The notes beneath the pieces are model-generated. The model did not search any database. It had not been told where the DNA came from and saw only the letters and a list, made by a program, of their open reading frames with translations. Shown here in pieces: positions 8,431 through 17,175 of a stretch of 64,000 nucleotides of DNA. The translations under genes and the position numbers were made by a program. Within the stretch, counting starts at the first letter, position 1. Every line of letters starts with the position of its first letter. The DNA is taken from positions 36,832 to 100,831 of the forward strand of contig QPIN01000061.1 in assembly GCA_003666385.1 (NCBI GenBank), read 5' to 3'. This DNA is from Methylococcales symbiont of Hymedesmia sp. n. MRB-2018 (GTDB taxonomy: Bacteria > Pseudomonadota > Gammaproteobacteria > Methylococcales > Methylomonadaceae).

Positions 8431-9381
8431 ATGAGTGTGCAAAAAAATAATTTAGCCTTTGTTTTTCCTGGGCAAGGGTCTCAAGCAATCGGCATGATGG
8501 CTGATTTGGCCGATTCATTTTCTGTGGTCAAGCAGACGTTTGAACAGGCTTCAGATGTTTTGAGTTTTGATTTATGGCAATTAATTCAGCAAGGGTCAGT
8601 GCAAGATTTAAACCAAACACATAATACTCAACCGGCCATGTTAGCCGCTGGAGTCGCAATGTGGCGCGTCTGGAGTGATCAGTCAGCAATAGTACCTGCT
8701 TGGATGGCTGGGCACAGCTTAGGTGAATATTCTGCTTTGGTTTGTGCCGAATCAATGAGTTTTGAAGATGGTATTGCACTAGTTGCTGAAAGAGGTCGTT
8801 TGATGCAACAGGCTGTCCCGACTGGTGTCGGTGCAATGGCTGCTATTATTGGTTTGAACGACCAGCAAGTGATAGCTGTTTGTGCAGATAGCGCGGGCAA
8901 TGAGGTGGTGTCTGCTGTTAATTTTAACGCACCTGGGCAAGTGGTTATTGCTGGACATGCTGAAGCTGTTGAAAGAGCAATGGCTGCGGCAAAAGAAGCG
9001 GGTGCAAAAAGAGCATTGCCTCTACCTGTTAGTGTACCTTCTCATTGTGCATTGATGGAATCTGTAGCAGAAAAATTGTATGAAAAATTAGAACAAATAG
9101 ATATCAGTGAGCCACAAGTGGCATTGATTCATAATGCAGATGTGTTGTTACATACATCTGCCGCTGAGATACGTATAGCTTTAAAAGAGCAGTTGTTTAA
9201 ACCCGTGCGCTGGGTTGATAGTATCATTCGTATGGATGAACAAAATGTGACAAGTTTTGTTGAATGTGGTCCAGGAAAAGTTTTGATGGGCTTGAATAAG
9301 CGTATAGTAAAAGGTGCGGATCATCAGGCTATGTATGATTCAGTAACATTAGAAAAAGTGTTGGAGCAAGTCAATGGATAA
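8431..9381 (+). CDS. fabD: malonyl-CoA:ACP transacylase
   Basis: Moves malonyl from CoA to ACP to supply extender units. Motifs: FPGQGSQAIGM at the N-terminus, the nucleophile elbow GHSLGEYSAL (Ser96), and catalytic His205 in VPSHCALM. The length is 316 aa. It overlaps fabG by 8 bp, as expected for a tightly coupled fab operon. Confidence 0.97.
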   Translation: MSVQKNNLAFVFPGQGSQAIGMMADLADSFSVVKQTFEQASDVLSFDLWQLIQQGSVQDLNQTHNTQPAMLAAGVAMWRVWSDQSAIVPAWMAGHSLGEYSALVCAESMSFEDGIALVAERGRLMQQAVPTGVGAMAAIIGLNDQQVIAVCADSAGNEVVSAVNFNAPGQVVIAGHAEAVERAMAAAKEAGAKRALPLPVSVPSHCALMESVAEKLYEKLEQIDISEPQVALIHNADVLLHTSAAEIRIALKEQLFKPVRWVDSIIRMDEQNVTSFVECGPGKVLMGLNKRIVKGADHQAMYDSVTLEKVLEQVNG

Positions 9382-10102
9382 GAAGGTAGCTTTGGTAACG
9401 GGAGCTAGTCGTGGAATAGGGCGAGCTATTGCAGAACAATTAGTTGCTGATGGTTTTTTTGTTATTGGAACAGCCACCAGTGATGGTGGGGCCGATTCTG
9501 TTTCTGCTTATTTATCGAGTAACGGTCAGGGGCTGAAGTTAAATGTTACTGATGCTGAGTCAATTGCAGGTGTCATTAAACAAATTGGTAAAAATTTTTC
9601 TGCACCTGCTGTACTGGTGAATAATGCAGGTATTACCCGCGATAATTTACTTATGAGAATGAAAGACGAAGAGTGGGATGATATTATCAATACCAATTTG
9701 GGGTCTATCTTTCGTATGAGTAAAGCGGTATTGCGTGGCATGATGAAAGCTAAAACAGGGCGTATTATCAATATTTCTTCAGTCGTTGGTGCAACAGGTA
9801 ATGCAGGACAAACTAATTATGCGGCATCAAAAGCGGGTATGGTTGGGTTTGCTAAGTCAATGGCTAAAGAAGTAGGATCTCGTAATATTACTATTAATAC
9901 AGTAGCTCCCGGTTTTATTGATACGGATATGACCAAAGAATTGGCTGATGAGCATAAGAATGCATTGATGAGCTCAATCGCGTTAGGTCGTTTAGGTGAT
10001 CCCAAAGAAATTGCCTATGCGGTTTCATTTTTAACTTCTGAAGGTGCCTCCTATATAACAGGTGAAACAATTCACGTCAATGGTGGCATGTTTATGTCAT
10101 AG
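9374..10102 (+). CDS. fabG: 3-oxoacyl-[ACP] reductase
   Basis: NADPH-dependent short-chain dehydrogenase for the first reduction of the elongation cycle. It has the cofactor loop GASRGIG (10-16), NNAG (83-86) and the Ser136/Tyr149/Lys153 triad in SSVVGATG and NYAASKAG, with the C-terminal GETIHVNGGMFM of FabG. It is 242 aa. Its ATG lies inside fabD. It is followed by a likely acpP promoter rather than by a close overlap. Confidence 0.97.
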   Translation: MDKKVALVTGASRGIGRAIAEQLVADGFFVIGTATSDGGADSVSAYLSSNGQGLKLNVTDAESIAGVIKQIGKNFSAPAVLVNNAGITRDNLLMRMKDEEWDDIINTNLGSIFRMSKAVLRGMMKAKTGRIINISSVVGATGNAGQTNYAASKAGMVGFAKSMAKEVGSRNITINTVAPGFIDTDMTKELADEHKNALMSSIALGRLGDPKEIAYAVSFLTSEGASYITGETIHVNGGMFMS

Positions 10103-10104
10103 TG

Positions 10105-10134
10105 TTGTGCCTTTGTATTGATTTCAAGTATAAT
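10105..10134 (+). promoter_or_regulatory. likely sigma-70 promoter for acpP
   Basis: TTGTGC at 10105-10110 and TATAAT at 10129-10134 with 18 bp between them, just after the fabG stop. A perfect -10 in front of acpP, which generally needs higher expression than its neighbours, makes a dedicated promoter plausible. Transcription would begin near 10141 and produce a leader of about 100 nt. Confidence 0.55.
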
Positions 10135-10153
10135 TCCATCCAGTCTCTGGGTT

Positions 10154-10223
10154 AGCCAGTGGCGGATTCTAATAATTTTAATAACGCAATACAGTCTAGT
10201 GTATTCAATAGCGGGCACTGGCT
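10154..10223 (+). promoter_or_regulatory. structured acpP mRNA leader (two nested stems)
   Basis: AGCCAGTG at 10154-10161 pairs with CACTGGCT at 10216-10223. Inside it AATACA (10188-10193) pairs with TGTATT (10200-10205) around a GTCTAG loop. The outer stem closes about 20 nt before the acpP ATG. It could stabilise this abundant mRNA or control its translation; no known riboswitch is recognised. Confidence 0.4.
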
Positions 10224-10242
10224 TTGTATGAGGAAAAATAGT

Positions 10243-10476
10243 ATGAGTAACATTGAAGAGCGAGTAAAAAAGATTGTTGCAGAACAGTTGGGTGTTAAAG
10301 ATGACATCGCAAATGATTCATCTTTTGTAGATGATTTAGGTGCTGATTCTCTTGATACAGTAGAACTCGTTATGGCACTTGAAGAAGAATTTGAATGTGA
10401 AATTCCAGACGAAGAAGCTGAAAAAATAACGACTGTTCAGCTTGCTATTGATTATATTAATACTAATTTGGATTAA
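10243..10476 (+). CDS. acpP: acyl carrier protein
   Basis: 77-aa acidic carrier of growing acyl chains. The phosphopantetheine attachment serine is Ser36 in [10 protein letters not shown], and the flanking helices are typical. The chosen ATG (10243) gives the conserved start [16 protein letters not shown]; the frame stays open 84 bp upstream, but that part carries the leader stems and is not conserved ACP sequence. It sits between fabG and fabF as in E. coli. Confidence 0.98.
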   Translation: MSNIEERVKKIVAEQLGVKDDIANDSSFVDDLGADSLDTVELVMALEEEFECEIPDEEAEKITTVQLAIDYINTNLD

Positions 10477-10485
10477 TATATTTAT

Positions 10486-10515
10486 TTCTAGTGGGTGATC
10501 TCTCATCCGCTAGAA
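10486..10515 (+). other. stable stem-loop between acpP and fabF
   Basis: A 13-pair stem (two G-T pairs) with a TCTC loop: TTCTAGTGGGTGA against TCATCCGCTAGAA. No T-run follows directly, so it is more likely an mRNA 3'-end stabiliser or partial attenuator than a full terminator. Such an element would explain a higher level of acpP than fabF message. Confidence 0.5.
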
Positions 10516-10584
10516 CTATTTCTTAGATTATTTTAAGAAATCCCTCCTATTTTTGCTTACATATGTTTCTAACAGGTCATTACT

Positions 10585-11829
10585 TTGAGTGAACGTCGAG
10601 TTGTAATTACTGGATTAGGTGCAGTGACACCTTTAGCTAATAACGTTACAGATACTTGGAATGGTATTATCAACGGTAAAAGTGGTATAGGTACTATTGA
10701 TTCCTTTGATATTTCGCTCTTTGCAACGACTTTTGGCGGAGTCATTAGGGATTTTGATATCAGCGAATATTTTCCCGCCAAAGATGCAAAGAGAATGGAT
10801 GGGTTTATCCATTACGGTCTTGCAGCAGGTTGTCAGGCGATTGATGATTCTGGTATAGAAGTGACGGAGCAAAATGCCGAACGAATAGGTATAGCGATTG
10901 GAGCGGGTATTGGTGGTATAACGGGTATTGAAGAATGTTATGCAAGCTATAAAAAAAGTGGCCCTCGCAGGATTTCCCCTTTCTTTGTGCCTGGTAACAT
11001 CATCAATATGATTTCGGGCAATTTGTCGATTAAATATGGCATGAAAGGGCCTAATTTTGCTATTGTCACTGCTTGTGCCACAGGTACGCATAATATTGGC
11101 GATGCTTCACGGTTAATCAAATATGGTGATGCCGATGTGATGGTTGCAGGTGGAGCCGAACGATGTACTACTTCACCAACAGCAATGGGTGGTTTTGCAT
11201 CTGCAAAAGCCTTATCACGTAGAAATGATGATCCTCAGCATGCCAGTCGCCCTTGGGATAAAGATAGAGATGGTTTTGTATTAAGTGACGGTGCAGGTGT
11301 GGTTGTTCTTGAGGAGTTGGAACATGCAAAAGCACGTGGTGCCAAAATTTATGCAGAAGTTGTCGGTTATGGTATGAGTGGAGATGCTCATCACATGACC
11401 ACACCTTCTGTTGGTGGTGAAGGTGCTGCTCGATGTATAAGAAATGCCTTGCGTGATGCAAAATTGAATGCTGATCAAGTAGATTACATTAATGCCCATG
11501 GTACATCTACACCCGCAGGTGATGTGTGTGAAACACAGGCAATGAAATCTGCATTAGGTGATCATGCTTATAAAGTTGCGGTCAGCTCAACAAAATCCAT
11601 GATTGGACATTTACTAGGTGCTGCAGGTGGTGTTGAGGCTGTTTTTTCAGCATTAGCTTTAAAGCACCAAATTGCTCCTCCCACTATTAACTTAGACACA
11701 CCAGACCCTGAATGCGACTTGGATTATGTGCCTCATACAGCGAGAGAGATGAAAATGGATATTGCCATTTCTAATTCTTTTGGCTTTGGCGGAACTAATG
11801 GATCATTAGTGTTTAAGCACTACGAATAG
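10585..11829 (+). CDS. fabF: 3-oxoacyl-[ACP] synthase II
   Basis: Elongating condensing enzyme that joins acyl-ACP with malonyl-ACP. The Cys-His-His triad is Cys164 (VTACATGTH), His305 ([11 protein letters not shown]) and His342 ([10 protein letters not shown]). The C-terminus [14 protein letters not shown] is characteristic. At 414 aa it has the FabF length. The start is a TTG at 10585, since the conserved [15 protein letters not shown] begins there and no ATG is available; AGGT lies upstream. Confidence 0.96.
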   Translation: MSERRVVITGLGAVTPLANNVTDTWNGIINGKSGIGTIDSFDISLFATTFGGVIRDFDISEYFPAKDAKRMDGFIHYGLAAGCQAIDDSGIEVTEQNAERIGIAIGAGIGGITGIEECYASYKKSGPRRISPFFVPGNIINMISGNLSIKYGMKGPNFAIVTACATGTHNIGDASRLIKYGDADVMVAGGAERCTTSPTAMGGFASAKALSRRNDDPQHASRPWDKDRDGFVLSDGAGVVVLEELEHAKARGAKIYAEVVGYGMSGDAHHMTTPSVGGEGAARCIRNALRDAKLNADQVDYINAHGTSTPAGDVCETQAMKSALGDHAYKVAVSSTKSMIGHLLGAAGGVEAVFSALALKHQIAPPTINLDTPDPECDLDYVPHTAREMKMDIAISNSFGFGGTNGSLVFKHYE

Positions 11830-11847
11830 AAATAATAGTGTTTGCTG

Positions 11848-12678
11848 ATGTACCTGCTTAATGGTGAAAACAAACAAACATTAGATTTTTCTGATAGAGG
11901 GTTTCAATATGGTGATGGGCTATTTGAAACAATTAGCGTTGAAAACGGTATTCCTCTTTTTCTTGATCTGCATCTTCAGCGCTTAATCACAGATTGCAAA
12001 AAACTGCTGATTCCTCCTCCAGATAATCATCTTCTTCAAACAGAAGCTTTTCAACTTGCTAAGGGTGTAGATTGTGCTGTATTAAAGCTGATTGTCACAC
12101 GAGGATTGGGTGGGCGTGGATATCGCCAACCTGAAAAAATTTCACCGACTCGTCTTTTTTCTTTACATCCTTTTCCTGTTTATCCTGAAAATTATTTTCA
12201 AAGTGGTATTTCTGCATGTTTTTGTAATGTCCGATTAGGTTTAAACCCCATGCTGACGGGTATTAAACATTTGAATCGTCTTGAGCAAGTGATGGCTAGA
12301 GCAGAATGGGAAACATTAGATATTCAGGAAGGACTCATGTTGGATTTGAATGAAAATATCATTGAGGGAACCATGAGCAATTTTTTTCTTATCAAAGATA
12401 ATATATTAATGACACCTATTCTTGATTTGTGTGGAGTAGAAGGTGTTTTAAAAAAAATCATAATAAGTTTAGCTAGGGATCATAATATTGAGGTTGTGGA
12501 AAAAAAAATCAGTAAAAATGAGGTGCTGATAGCAGATGAATTATTTGTAACAAATTCAATAATTGATATTTGGCCGATTAAAAAAATAGAAAGTAAACGA
12601 TTTGAAATAGGGGGAGTGACCAAAAAATTACAGTCTTCATACCTAATATTAAAACAAGAGGCTATTCATGTGGTTTAG
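11848..12678 (+). CDS. pabC: aminodeoxychorismate lyase
   Basis: Fold-IV PLP enzyme that releases 4-aminobenzoate from aminodeoxychorismate for folate. Visible are DRGFQYGDGLFETI, the PLP lysine in GIKHLNRLEQ (about residue 140) and EGTMSNFFLI. I take ATG 11848 (MYLLNGE) rather than the TTG two codons earlier because PabC/IlvE-type proteins start this way. Its end overlaps mltG by 11 bp, the usual pabC-mltG linkage. Confidence 0.93.
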   Translation: MYLLNGENKQTLDFSDRGFQYGDGLFETISVENGIPLFLDLHLQRLITDCKKLLIPPPDNHLLQTEAFQLAKGVDCAVLKLIVTRGLGGRGYRQPEKISPTRLFSLHPFPVYPENYFQSGISACFCNVRLGLNPMLTGIKHLNRLEQVMARAEWETLDIQEGLMLDLNENIIEGTMSNFFLIKDNILMTPILDLCGVEGVLKKIIISLARDHNIEVVEKKISKNEVLIADELFVTNSIIDIWPIKKIESKRFEIGGVTKKLQSSYLILKQEAIHVV

Positions 12679-13669
12679 ACTGGGATTTATTGTTTTGTTG
12701 TTGATAAGTGCATCTTTTGTAGCGGTGTGGAATGTATATCAACAGGTAATTACAGAAGCTGTAGTTTTAGAGTACCCTCGGGTCATAGAGATTGCTAAAG
12801 GTGATAGTTTTAACAAAATTACTAATAAATTGCTAGAACAGGAGGTTGAGATTAGCCCCCTATGGTTTAAATTAATTGCTTATGAAAGAAAAATTAGTAA
12901 TAAACTTAAAGCGGGTGAATATGCGTTAAAAGTTGGCTTAACCATGCCACAAATATTAGCCTTGTTTGTTGAAGGTAAAACGCGGCAATATTCTATTACT
13001 TTTCCTGAGGGCTGGAATTTTAAGCAAATTTTTGAACGAATCCAAAATCACCAATATCTTGAAAAAACACTGACAAGTGGTGATTTTAAAACCATAATGT
13101 CAAAGCTGGGCTCAGATTATAAGCGCCCTGAAGGTTTGTTTTTTCCTGACACCTATTTTTTTGATAAGAATGCTAGCGATTTTTCGTTGTTAAAAATGGC
13201 TTATCATAAAATGCAGCGAATTTTAGCAACAGAATGGGATAATAAGGAAAAAGATTTACCATTAAAGAGTGCCTATGAAGCACTAATCCTGGCTTCGATT
13301 ATTGAAAAAGAAACTGGAGCAGTAGAAGAGCGACCTCAAATTGCTGGTGTTTTTACCCGTAGACTAAAAATAGGCATGTTATTACAGGCAGATCCCACAG
13401 TTATATATGGTATGGGAGATGGTTACAAAGGTAATATACGACGTAGTGATTTAAGACGAGCGACGACATATAACACTTATGTTATTAAAGGCTTACCTCC
13501 AACACCTATAGCCATGCCAGGCAAAGCGGCTATCAATGCGGCATTACACCCCGAAAAAGGAAAAAGCCTGTATTTTGTTGCAGAGGGTAAAGGCAGAGGG
13601 ACGCATATATTTTCTGCAACACTGAGAGCGCATAATAATGCGGTAATAAATATCAAAAGAACCAAGTGA
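12668..13669 (+). CDS. mltG: endolytic murein transglycosylase
   Basis: Inner-membrane YceG-like lytic transglycosylase that cuts new glycan strands and may end their growth. One membrane helix (residues about 5-22) is followed by a LysM-like part and the catalytic domain with ASIIEKETG (catalytic Glu213), LQADPTVIYG, TYNTYVIKGLPPTPI and the FVAEGKGRG-H-F end. The length is 333 aa. It lies between pabC and tmk as in E. coli. Confidence 0.95.
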   Translation: MWFRLGFIVLLLISASFVAVWNVYQQVITEAVVLEYPRVIEIAKGDSFNKITNKLLEQEVEISPLWFKLIAYERKISNKLKAGEYALKVGLTMPQILALFVEGKTRQYSITFPEGWNFKQIFERIQNHQYLEKTLTSGDFKTIMSKLGSDYKRPEGLFFPDTYFFDKNASDFSLLKMAYHKMQRILATEWDNKEKDLPLKSAYEALILASIIEKETGAVEERPQIAGVFTRRLKIGMLLQADPTVIYGMGDGYKGNIRRSDLRRATTYNTYVIKGLPPTPIAMPGKAAINAALHPEKGKSLYFVAEGKGRGTHIFSATLRAHNNAVINIKRTK

Positions 13670-13679
13670 TTGGTAAGCA

Positions 13680-14309
13680 ATGAAACAAGGTCAATTCATA
13701 ACAGTAGAAGGTGGTGACGGCTCAGGTAAGTCAACGAATTTATCTTTTGTAAAACAATTACTAGAAAAAAGTAATATAAATATTATTATTACAAGAGAGC
13801 CTGGTGGAACAGTTGTTGCCGAAAAAATACGCAAGTTATTACTCGATAAAAATGAAGAAACTATTTCAGAGCAGGCAGAATTGTTATTAATATTTGCCGC
13901 TAGAGCACAGCATATTCATCATGTAATTAAACCCGCTTTAGCACAGGGGAAATGGGTTTTGTGTGATCGTTTTACGGATTCCACCTATGCCTATCAGGGA
14001 GGAGGACGAGGAATGGATGGCAAATTGATTGAATTGCTAGAGCATAAAGTGCAAAGCGGATTAACACCTGATCTGACATTGTTATTAGATATTCCGGTAA
14101 TGATCGGTATGAATAGGGTAAAGAAACGTGCCGATCTTGACCGTTTTGAGTCAGAAAAGAAACTTTTTTTTGAGAAAGTGAGGTCAGCATATTTAACAAG
14201 AGCAGAAAATAATCCACAACAAATTAAGGTGATTGATGCCAGTCAGTCATTAAAAAAAGTACAAAAAGATATAGTTCAAATTCTTAGCGTGCTTACCGAT
14301 AGAATATGA
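13680..14309 (+). CDS. tmk: thymidylate kinase
   Basis: Phosphorylates dTMP to dTDP for DNA synthesis. Walker A is GGDGSGKST (11-19), followed by TREPGGT, the CDRFTDSTYAYQGGGRG stretch that holds the DR motif and substrate loop, and DLTLLLDIP. At 209 aa it is a standard TMPK. It overlaps holB by 4 bp. Confidence 0.96.
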   Translation: MKQGQFITVEGGDGSGKSTNLSFVKQLLEKSNINIIITREPGGTVVAEKIRKLLLDKNEETISEQAELLLIFAARAQHIHHVIKPALAQGKWVLCDRFTDSTYAYQGGGRGMDGKLIELLEHKVQSGLTPDLTLLLDIPVMIGMNRVKKRADLDRFESEKKLFFEKVRSAYLTRAENNPQQIKVIDASQSLKKVQKDIVQILSVLTDRI

Positions 14310-15307
14310 TGAATGATCTTGAGCAATTATTACCTTGGTTAGATGAATACTGGAACCAACTTGTTCAAGTTATTAAACAACAACGCATCCCTCAGGCACT
14401 ATTATTTAGCGGGAATAAAGGTGTAGGAAAACATGTTTTGGCAAGGCGTTTTGCACAAGCCTTACTTTGTTTGTCACCTAGCTTGGATGGCAATGGTTGT
14501 GGACAATGCCGAAGGTGTAAATTATTTCTGGCGGGTACACATCCAGATTATAAAATGCTTGCACCCGATGAAACAGGTAAAGCAATTACGGTATCAATGG
14601 TTCGGCAACTAACAACACAATTATCGTTAAAACCCCAATTTGATGGGCAGCGAGTAGTTATTATTAATCCTGCGGATAAATTAAATAATGCGGCGGCTAA
14701 TGCCTTTTTGAAATATTTGGAAGAGCCGACAGAACGAACCACACTTATTCTTATCGCCGAAAAGCCAACTAAGCTGCCAGCGACTATCTGTAGTCGCTGT
14801 CAAAAGTTATTTATTTCAACCCCAAACCAAAGTGATATTGAACCTTGGTTAAAAAAGCATGGTTTGTTAGAAAACAGCAAGATCATATTAAGTTTATCAA
14901 AAGGATCGCCTCTTTTAGTTCAGCAGTTTTCAGAAAATACGACTTTAGAGTTGAGACAACAATGTTTTGTTAACTGGAAAAAATTAAGTTTAGCAAAAAC
15001 AAACGCTGTTGAAATTGCCGCTGTTTGGTGCAAGCTTGAAAAAATTGAAGTGGAGTATTTGTTGTTTTGGATAACTAGCTGGGTGATGGATATAATCAAA
15101 TTGGCACATATTTGTCAGTCTGAGAAACTATATAATCCAGATTTGTTAGCAGACTTGCAAGAAATGACACAAAAGCTAGACTTAAAGTGTTTATATAAAT
15201 ACTATGATTTTTTATTACTTAGCCAAAAACAACTAGATACACAAATAAATAAACAGCTTATGTTTGAAGAAATCTTAATCCAATGGTCGGCACTGAATAA
15301 AAAATAA
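14306..15307 (+). CDS. holB: DNA polymerase III subunit delta'
   Basis: Stator subunit of the clamp loader. The first AAA+ domain has a degenerate P-loop (GNKGVGKH) and four zinc cysteines within the CGQCRRC-containing segment (residues about 50-72). LNNAAANAFLKYLEEPTE and TICSRCQ are typical of delta'. Length 333 aa. It follows tmk with a 4-bp overlap and precedes the PilZ gene by 4 bp. Confidence 0.93.
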   Translation: MMNDLEQLLPWLDEYWNQLVQVIKQQRIPQALLFSGNKGVGKHVLARRFAQALLCLSPSLDGNGCGQCRRCKLFLAGTHPDYKMLAPDETGKAITVSMVRQLTTQLSLKPQFDGQRVVIINPADKLNNAAANAFLKYLEEPTERTTLILIAEKPTKLPATICSRCQKLFISTPNQSDIEPWLKKHGLLENSKIILSLSKGSPLLVQQFSENTTLELRQQCFVNWKKLSLAKTNAVEIAAVWCKLEKIEVEYLLFWITSWVMDIIKLAHICQSEKLYNPDLLADLQEMTQKLDLKCLYKYYDFLLLSQKQLDTQINKQLMFEEILIQWSALNKK

Positions 15308-15311
15308 AACG

Positions 15312-15665
15312 ATGGCAGAATCATCAGCACCTAGACAGGGAATCCTTTCTTTGTCTATCAAAGATAAAAATGCACTTTATGCGGCCTATATGCCGTTTAT
15401 AATCAATGGTGGTTTGTTTATTCCTACTCAACGTGATTATGAAATGGGCGAGGAGGTTTTTATGTTGCTTAATTTAATGGAAGAAACAGAAAGACTGCCT
15501 ATTGCAGGTAAAATAATATGGAAGACACCTGTGGGTGCAGAAGGTTATCGGGCAACAGGTGTAGGCGTGCAATTTAGTGATCAGGATGGCGGTGCAGCAA
15601 GAAATAAGATAGACACATACTTGGTTGGTGCTTTAGAATCTGAAAGGTCTACCCATACGTTTTAA
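15312..15665 (+). CDS. pilZ: PilZ domain protein (type IV pilus PilZ)
   Basis: 117-aa single-domain protein of the type IV pilus PilZ class, which acts in the cytoplasm on pilus assembly with PilB and FimX. The position between holB and tatD is the standard pilZ context in pseudomonads and relatives. The RxxxR and D/NxSxxG cyclic-di-GMP motifs are not evident, which is normal for this class (c-di-GMP non-binding). No other pilus gene is in the window. Confidence 0.88.
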   Translation: MAESSAPRQGILSLSIKDKNALYAAYMPFIINGGLFIPTQRDYEMGEEVFMLLNLMEETERLPIAGKIIWKTPVGAEGYRATGVGVQFSDQDGGAARNKIDTYLVGALESERSTHTF

Positions 15666-15683
15666 GTTCACTGAATTAAATTA

Positions 15684-16481
15684 ATGTTTATAGATTCCCA
15701 TTGTCATCTGGATAGAATTGACCTTATACCCTATCAAAATAATTTCGATCTGTTTATGCAAGAAGTCAAGCGTTGCGAGATTGAACATATGCTTTGTATT
15801 TCAATTGATTTGGAAGCGTATCCTGCCATGGTTGACCTTGTTAAAAACTACCCATCAATATCATTGTCTGTAGGCGTTCATCCCAATGAAAGTGAGGGTA
15901 AGAATCCTTCCGTTGATGACTTGCTAAAATTAGGAAAAAACCCCAAGGTGATCGCGATAGGTGAAACGGGTTTGGATTATTTTCGGAGTGAAGGTGATCT
16001 TGAGTGGCAACATCAGCGATTTCATAATCATATAGAAGTGGCTAAACTGTTAAATAAACCTTTGATTATTCATACTAGAGAAGCAGGACAGGATTCATTG
16101 GATGTTTTAAAAGAACAAGGCGCGGATCAGGTAGGTGGAATCATTCATTGTTTTACTGAAGATTGGGCTTATGCAAAAAAAGCATTGGATTTGGGTTTTT
16201 ATATTTCTTTTTCAGGTATTGTGACATTTAAAAATGCTCAGGAAATTAAGGATGTGGCAAAGAAAGTGCCTGCGGATCGATTTTTAATTGAAACAGATTC
16301 TCCTTATTTGGCACCTGTCCCTTATAGAGGTAAACCTAATTATCCTCTGTATATTTCTCATGTTGCAGAACATATTGCTGAATTACGCAATACCACGGTA
16401 GAGGAAATAGCCAGATTTTCAACAGAAAATTTCCAGACATTATTCAAATTAAACAAAGACTGTCAGCCGATAAATTCATAA
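15684..16481 (+). CDS. tatD: TatD family metal-dependent DNase
   Basis: TIM-barrel metallohydrolase (TatD/YcfH), a 3'-5' exonuclease group with roles in DNA and tRNA quality control. Motifs: FIDSHCHLD (His6, His8), GVHPNE, AIGETGLDY, IIHTREA, IHCFTE and IETDSPYLAP, together giving the full metal set. Length 265 aa. It closes the run that began at yceD. About 75 bp of unassigned sequence follows, ending in a remnant-like frame (KHWRLK then stop). Confidence 0.94.
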   Translation: MFIDSHCHLDRIDLIPYQNNFDLFMQEVKRCEIEHMLCISIDLEAYPAMVDLVKNYPSISLSVGVHPNESEGKNPSVDDLLKLGKNPKVIAIGETGLDYFRSEGDLEWQHQRFHNHIEVAKLLNKPLIIHTREAGQDSLDVLKEQGADQVGGIIHCFTEDWAYAKKALDLGFYISFSGIVTFKNAQEIKDVAKKVPADRFLIETDSPYLAPVPYRGKPNYPLYISHVAEHIAELRNTTVEEIARFSTENFQTLFKLNKDCQPINS

Positions 16482-16557
16482 TTGGGTTGTAGCGTTGGTA
16501 AGAGAGCTAGAGTGTGAGGGGAAAATTGAGCGAGTTCCCAGTACTAAACATTGGCGT

Positions 16558-16827
16558 TTAAAATAAATCACTGTGATATCCAAGCCTAGCCAATTGGAGT
16601 TCGTCAGAATTTGCTTTATAAATTAATAGTAAGTCTGGCTTTATATGGCATTCATGAAATTTTGCCCAATCGCCAGATAACGCATGATCTTTATATTTTT
16701 TATCAAGGATTAAGTTTTTTTCTAGAGTGGAAATTACTTCAAATATGGTTTTTAAATCTGGTAATGGTAAGTTTTGTACTTTTTTAAAATCTTTTTTGAA
16801 CTGGTTTGTGTATCTAATTTTAAGCAT
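16558..16827 (-). CDS. yafQ: type II toxin, YafQ family mRNA interferase
   Basis: 89-aa RelE/ParE-superfamily toxin with the YafQ pattern: N-terminal TNQFKKDFKKVQ, then HALSGDWAKFHECHIKPDLLLIY and a C-terminal His in LARLGYHSDLF. YafQ proteins cut mRNA on the ribosome at in-frame codons. The gene appears intact, with the basic Lys-rich start and the catalytic-type His residues. Its start overlaps the antitoxin end by 8 bp, the usual antitoxin-first order. Confidence 0.9.
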   Translation of the reverse strand: MLKIRYTNQFKKDFKKVQNLPLPDLKTIFEVISTLEKNLILDKKYKDHALSGDWAKFHECHIKPDLLLIYKANSDELQLARLGYHSDLF

Positions 16828-17095
16828 TGCTTAGTTTAACCTGAAGGTCATTAAAAAGTTCAGCCGCATTATCCACTGTATGTCCATTGCCCTTTTCAAG
16901 CTCTTGAATAGCTTGTATTGTAATAGGGTTCGGTTGTTTAGCTTTTAGTTCAAATGGAATCCCACCATAGTTGATAACTGCTTTTGCAAATAGTTTTATG
17001 GCTTGAGATGGGCTTAGTCCTATTCCTTCACAAACATGAGCAAACTGTGTTTTCATGTCGTGATCAATGCGTGTGCTAATAATGTCTGTTTTCAT
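16820..17095 (-). CDS. dinJ: type II antitoxin, DinJ/RelB family
   Basis: 91-aa antitoxin with an N-terminal ribbon-helix-helix DNA-binding part (STRIDHDMKTQFAHVCEGIG, LSPSQAIKLFAKAV) and a C-terminal toxin-binding tail. The complex would neutralise YafQ and autorepress the operon. The region upstream (17096-17175) runs into the 3' end of the group II intron remnant, so the native promoter may have been altered by that insertion. Confidence 0.9.
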   Translation of the reverse strand: MKTDIISTRIDHDMKTQFAHVCEGIGLSPSQAIKLFAKAVINYGGIPFELKAKQPNPITIQAIQELEKGNGHTVDNAAELFNDLQVKLSNA

Positions 17096-17175
17096 TTTTG
17101 TACTCTAAAGTAGTTTTTATTGAACACAATTGTAATACAAATACATGTATTTTGGTGTTAATAGTTGAAACTCAT

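Noticed and set aside
10159..10242. Longer acpP frame beginning at 10159
   Set aside because: This stretch carries the leader stems; ACP proteins start at [10 protein letters not shown], and 77 aa is the normal length.
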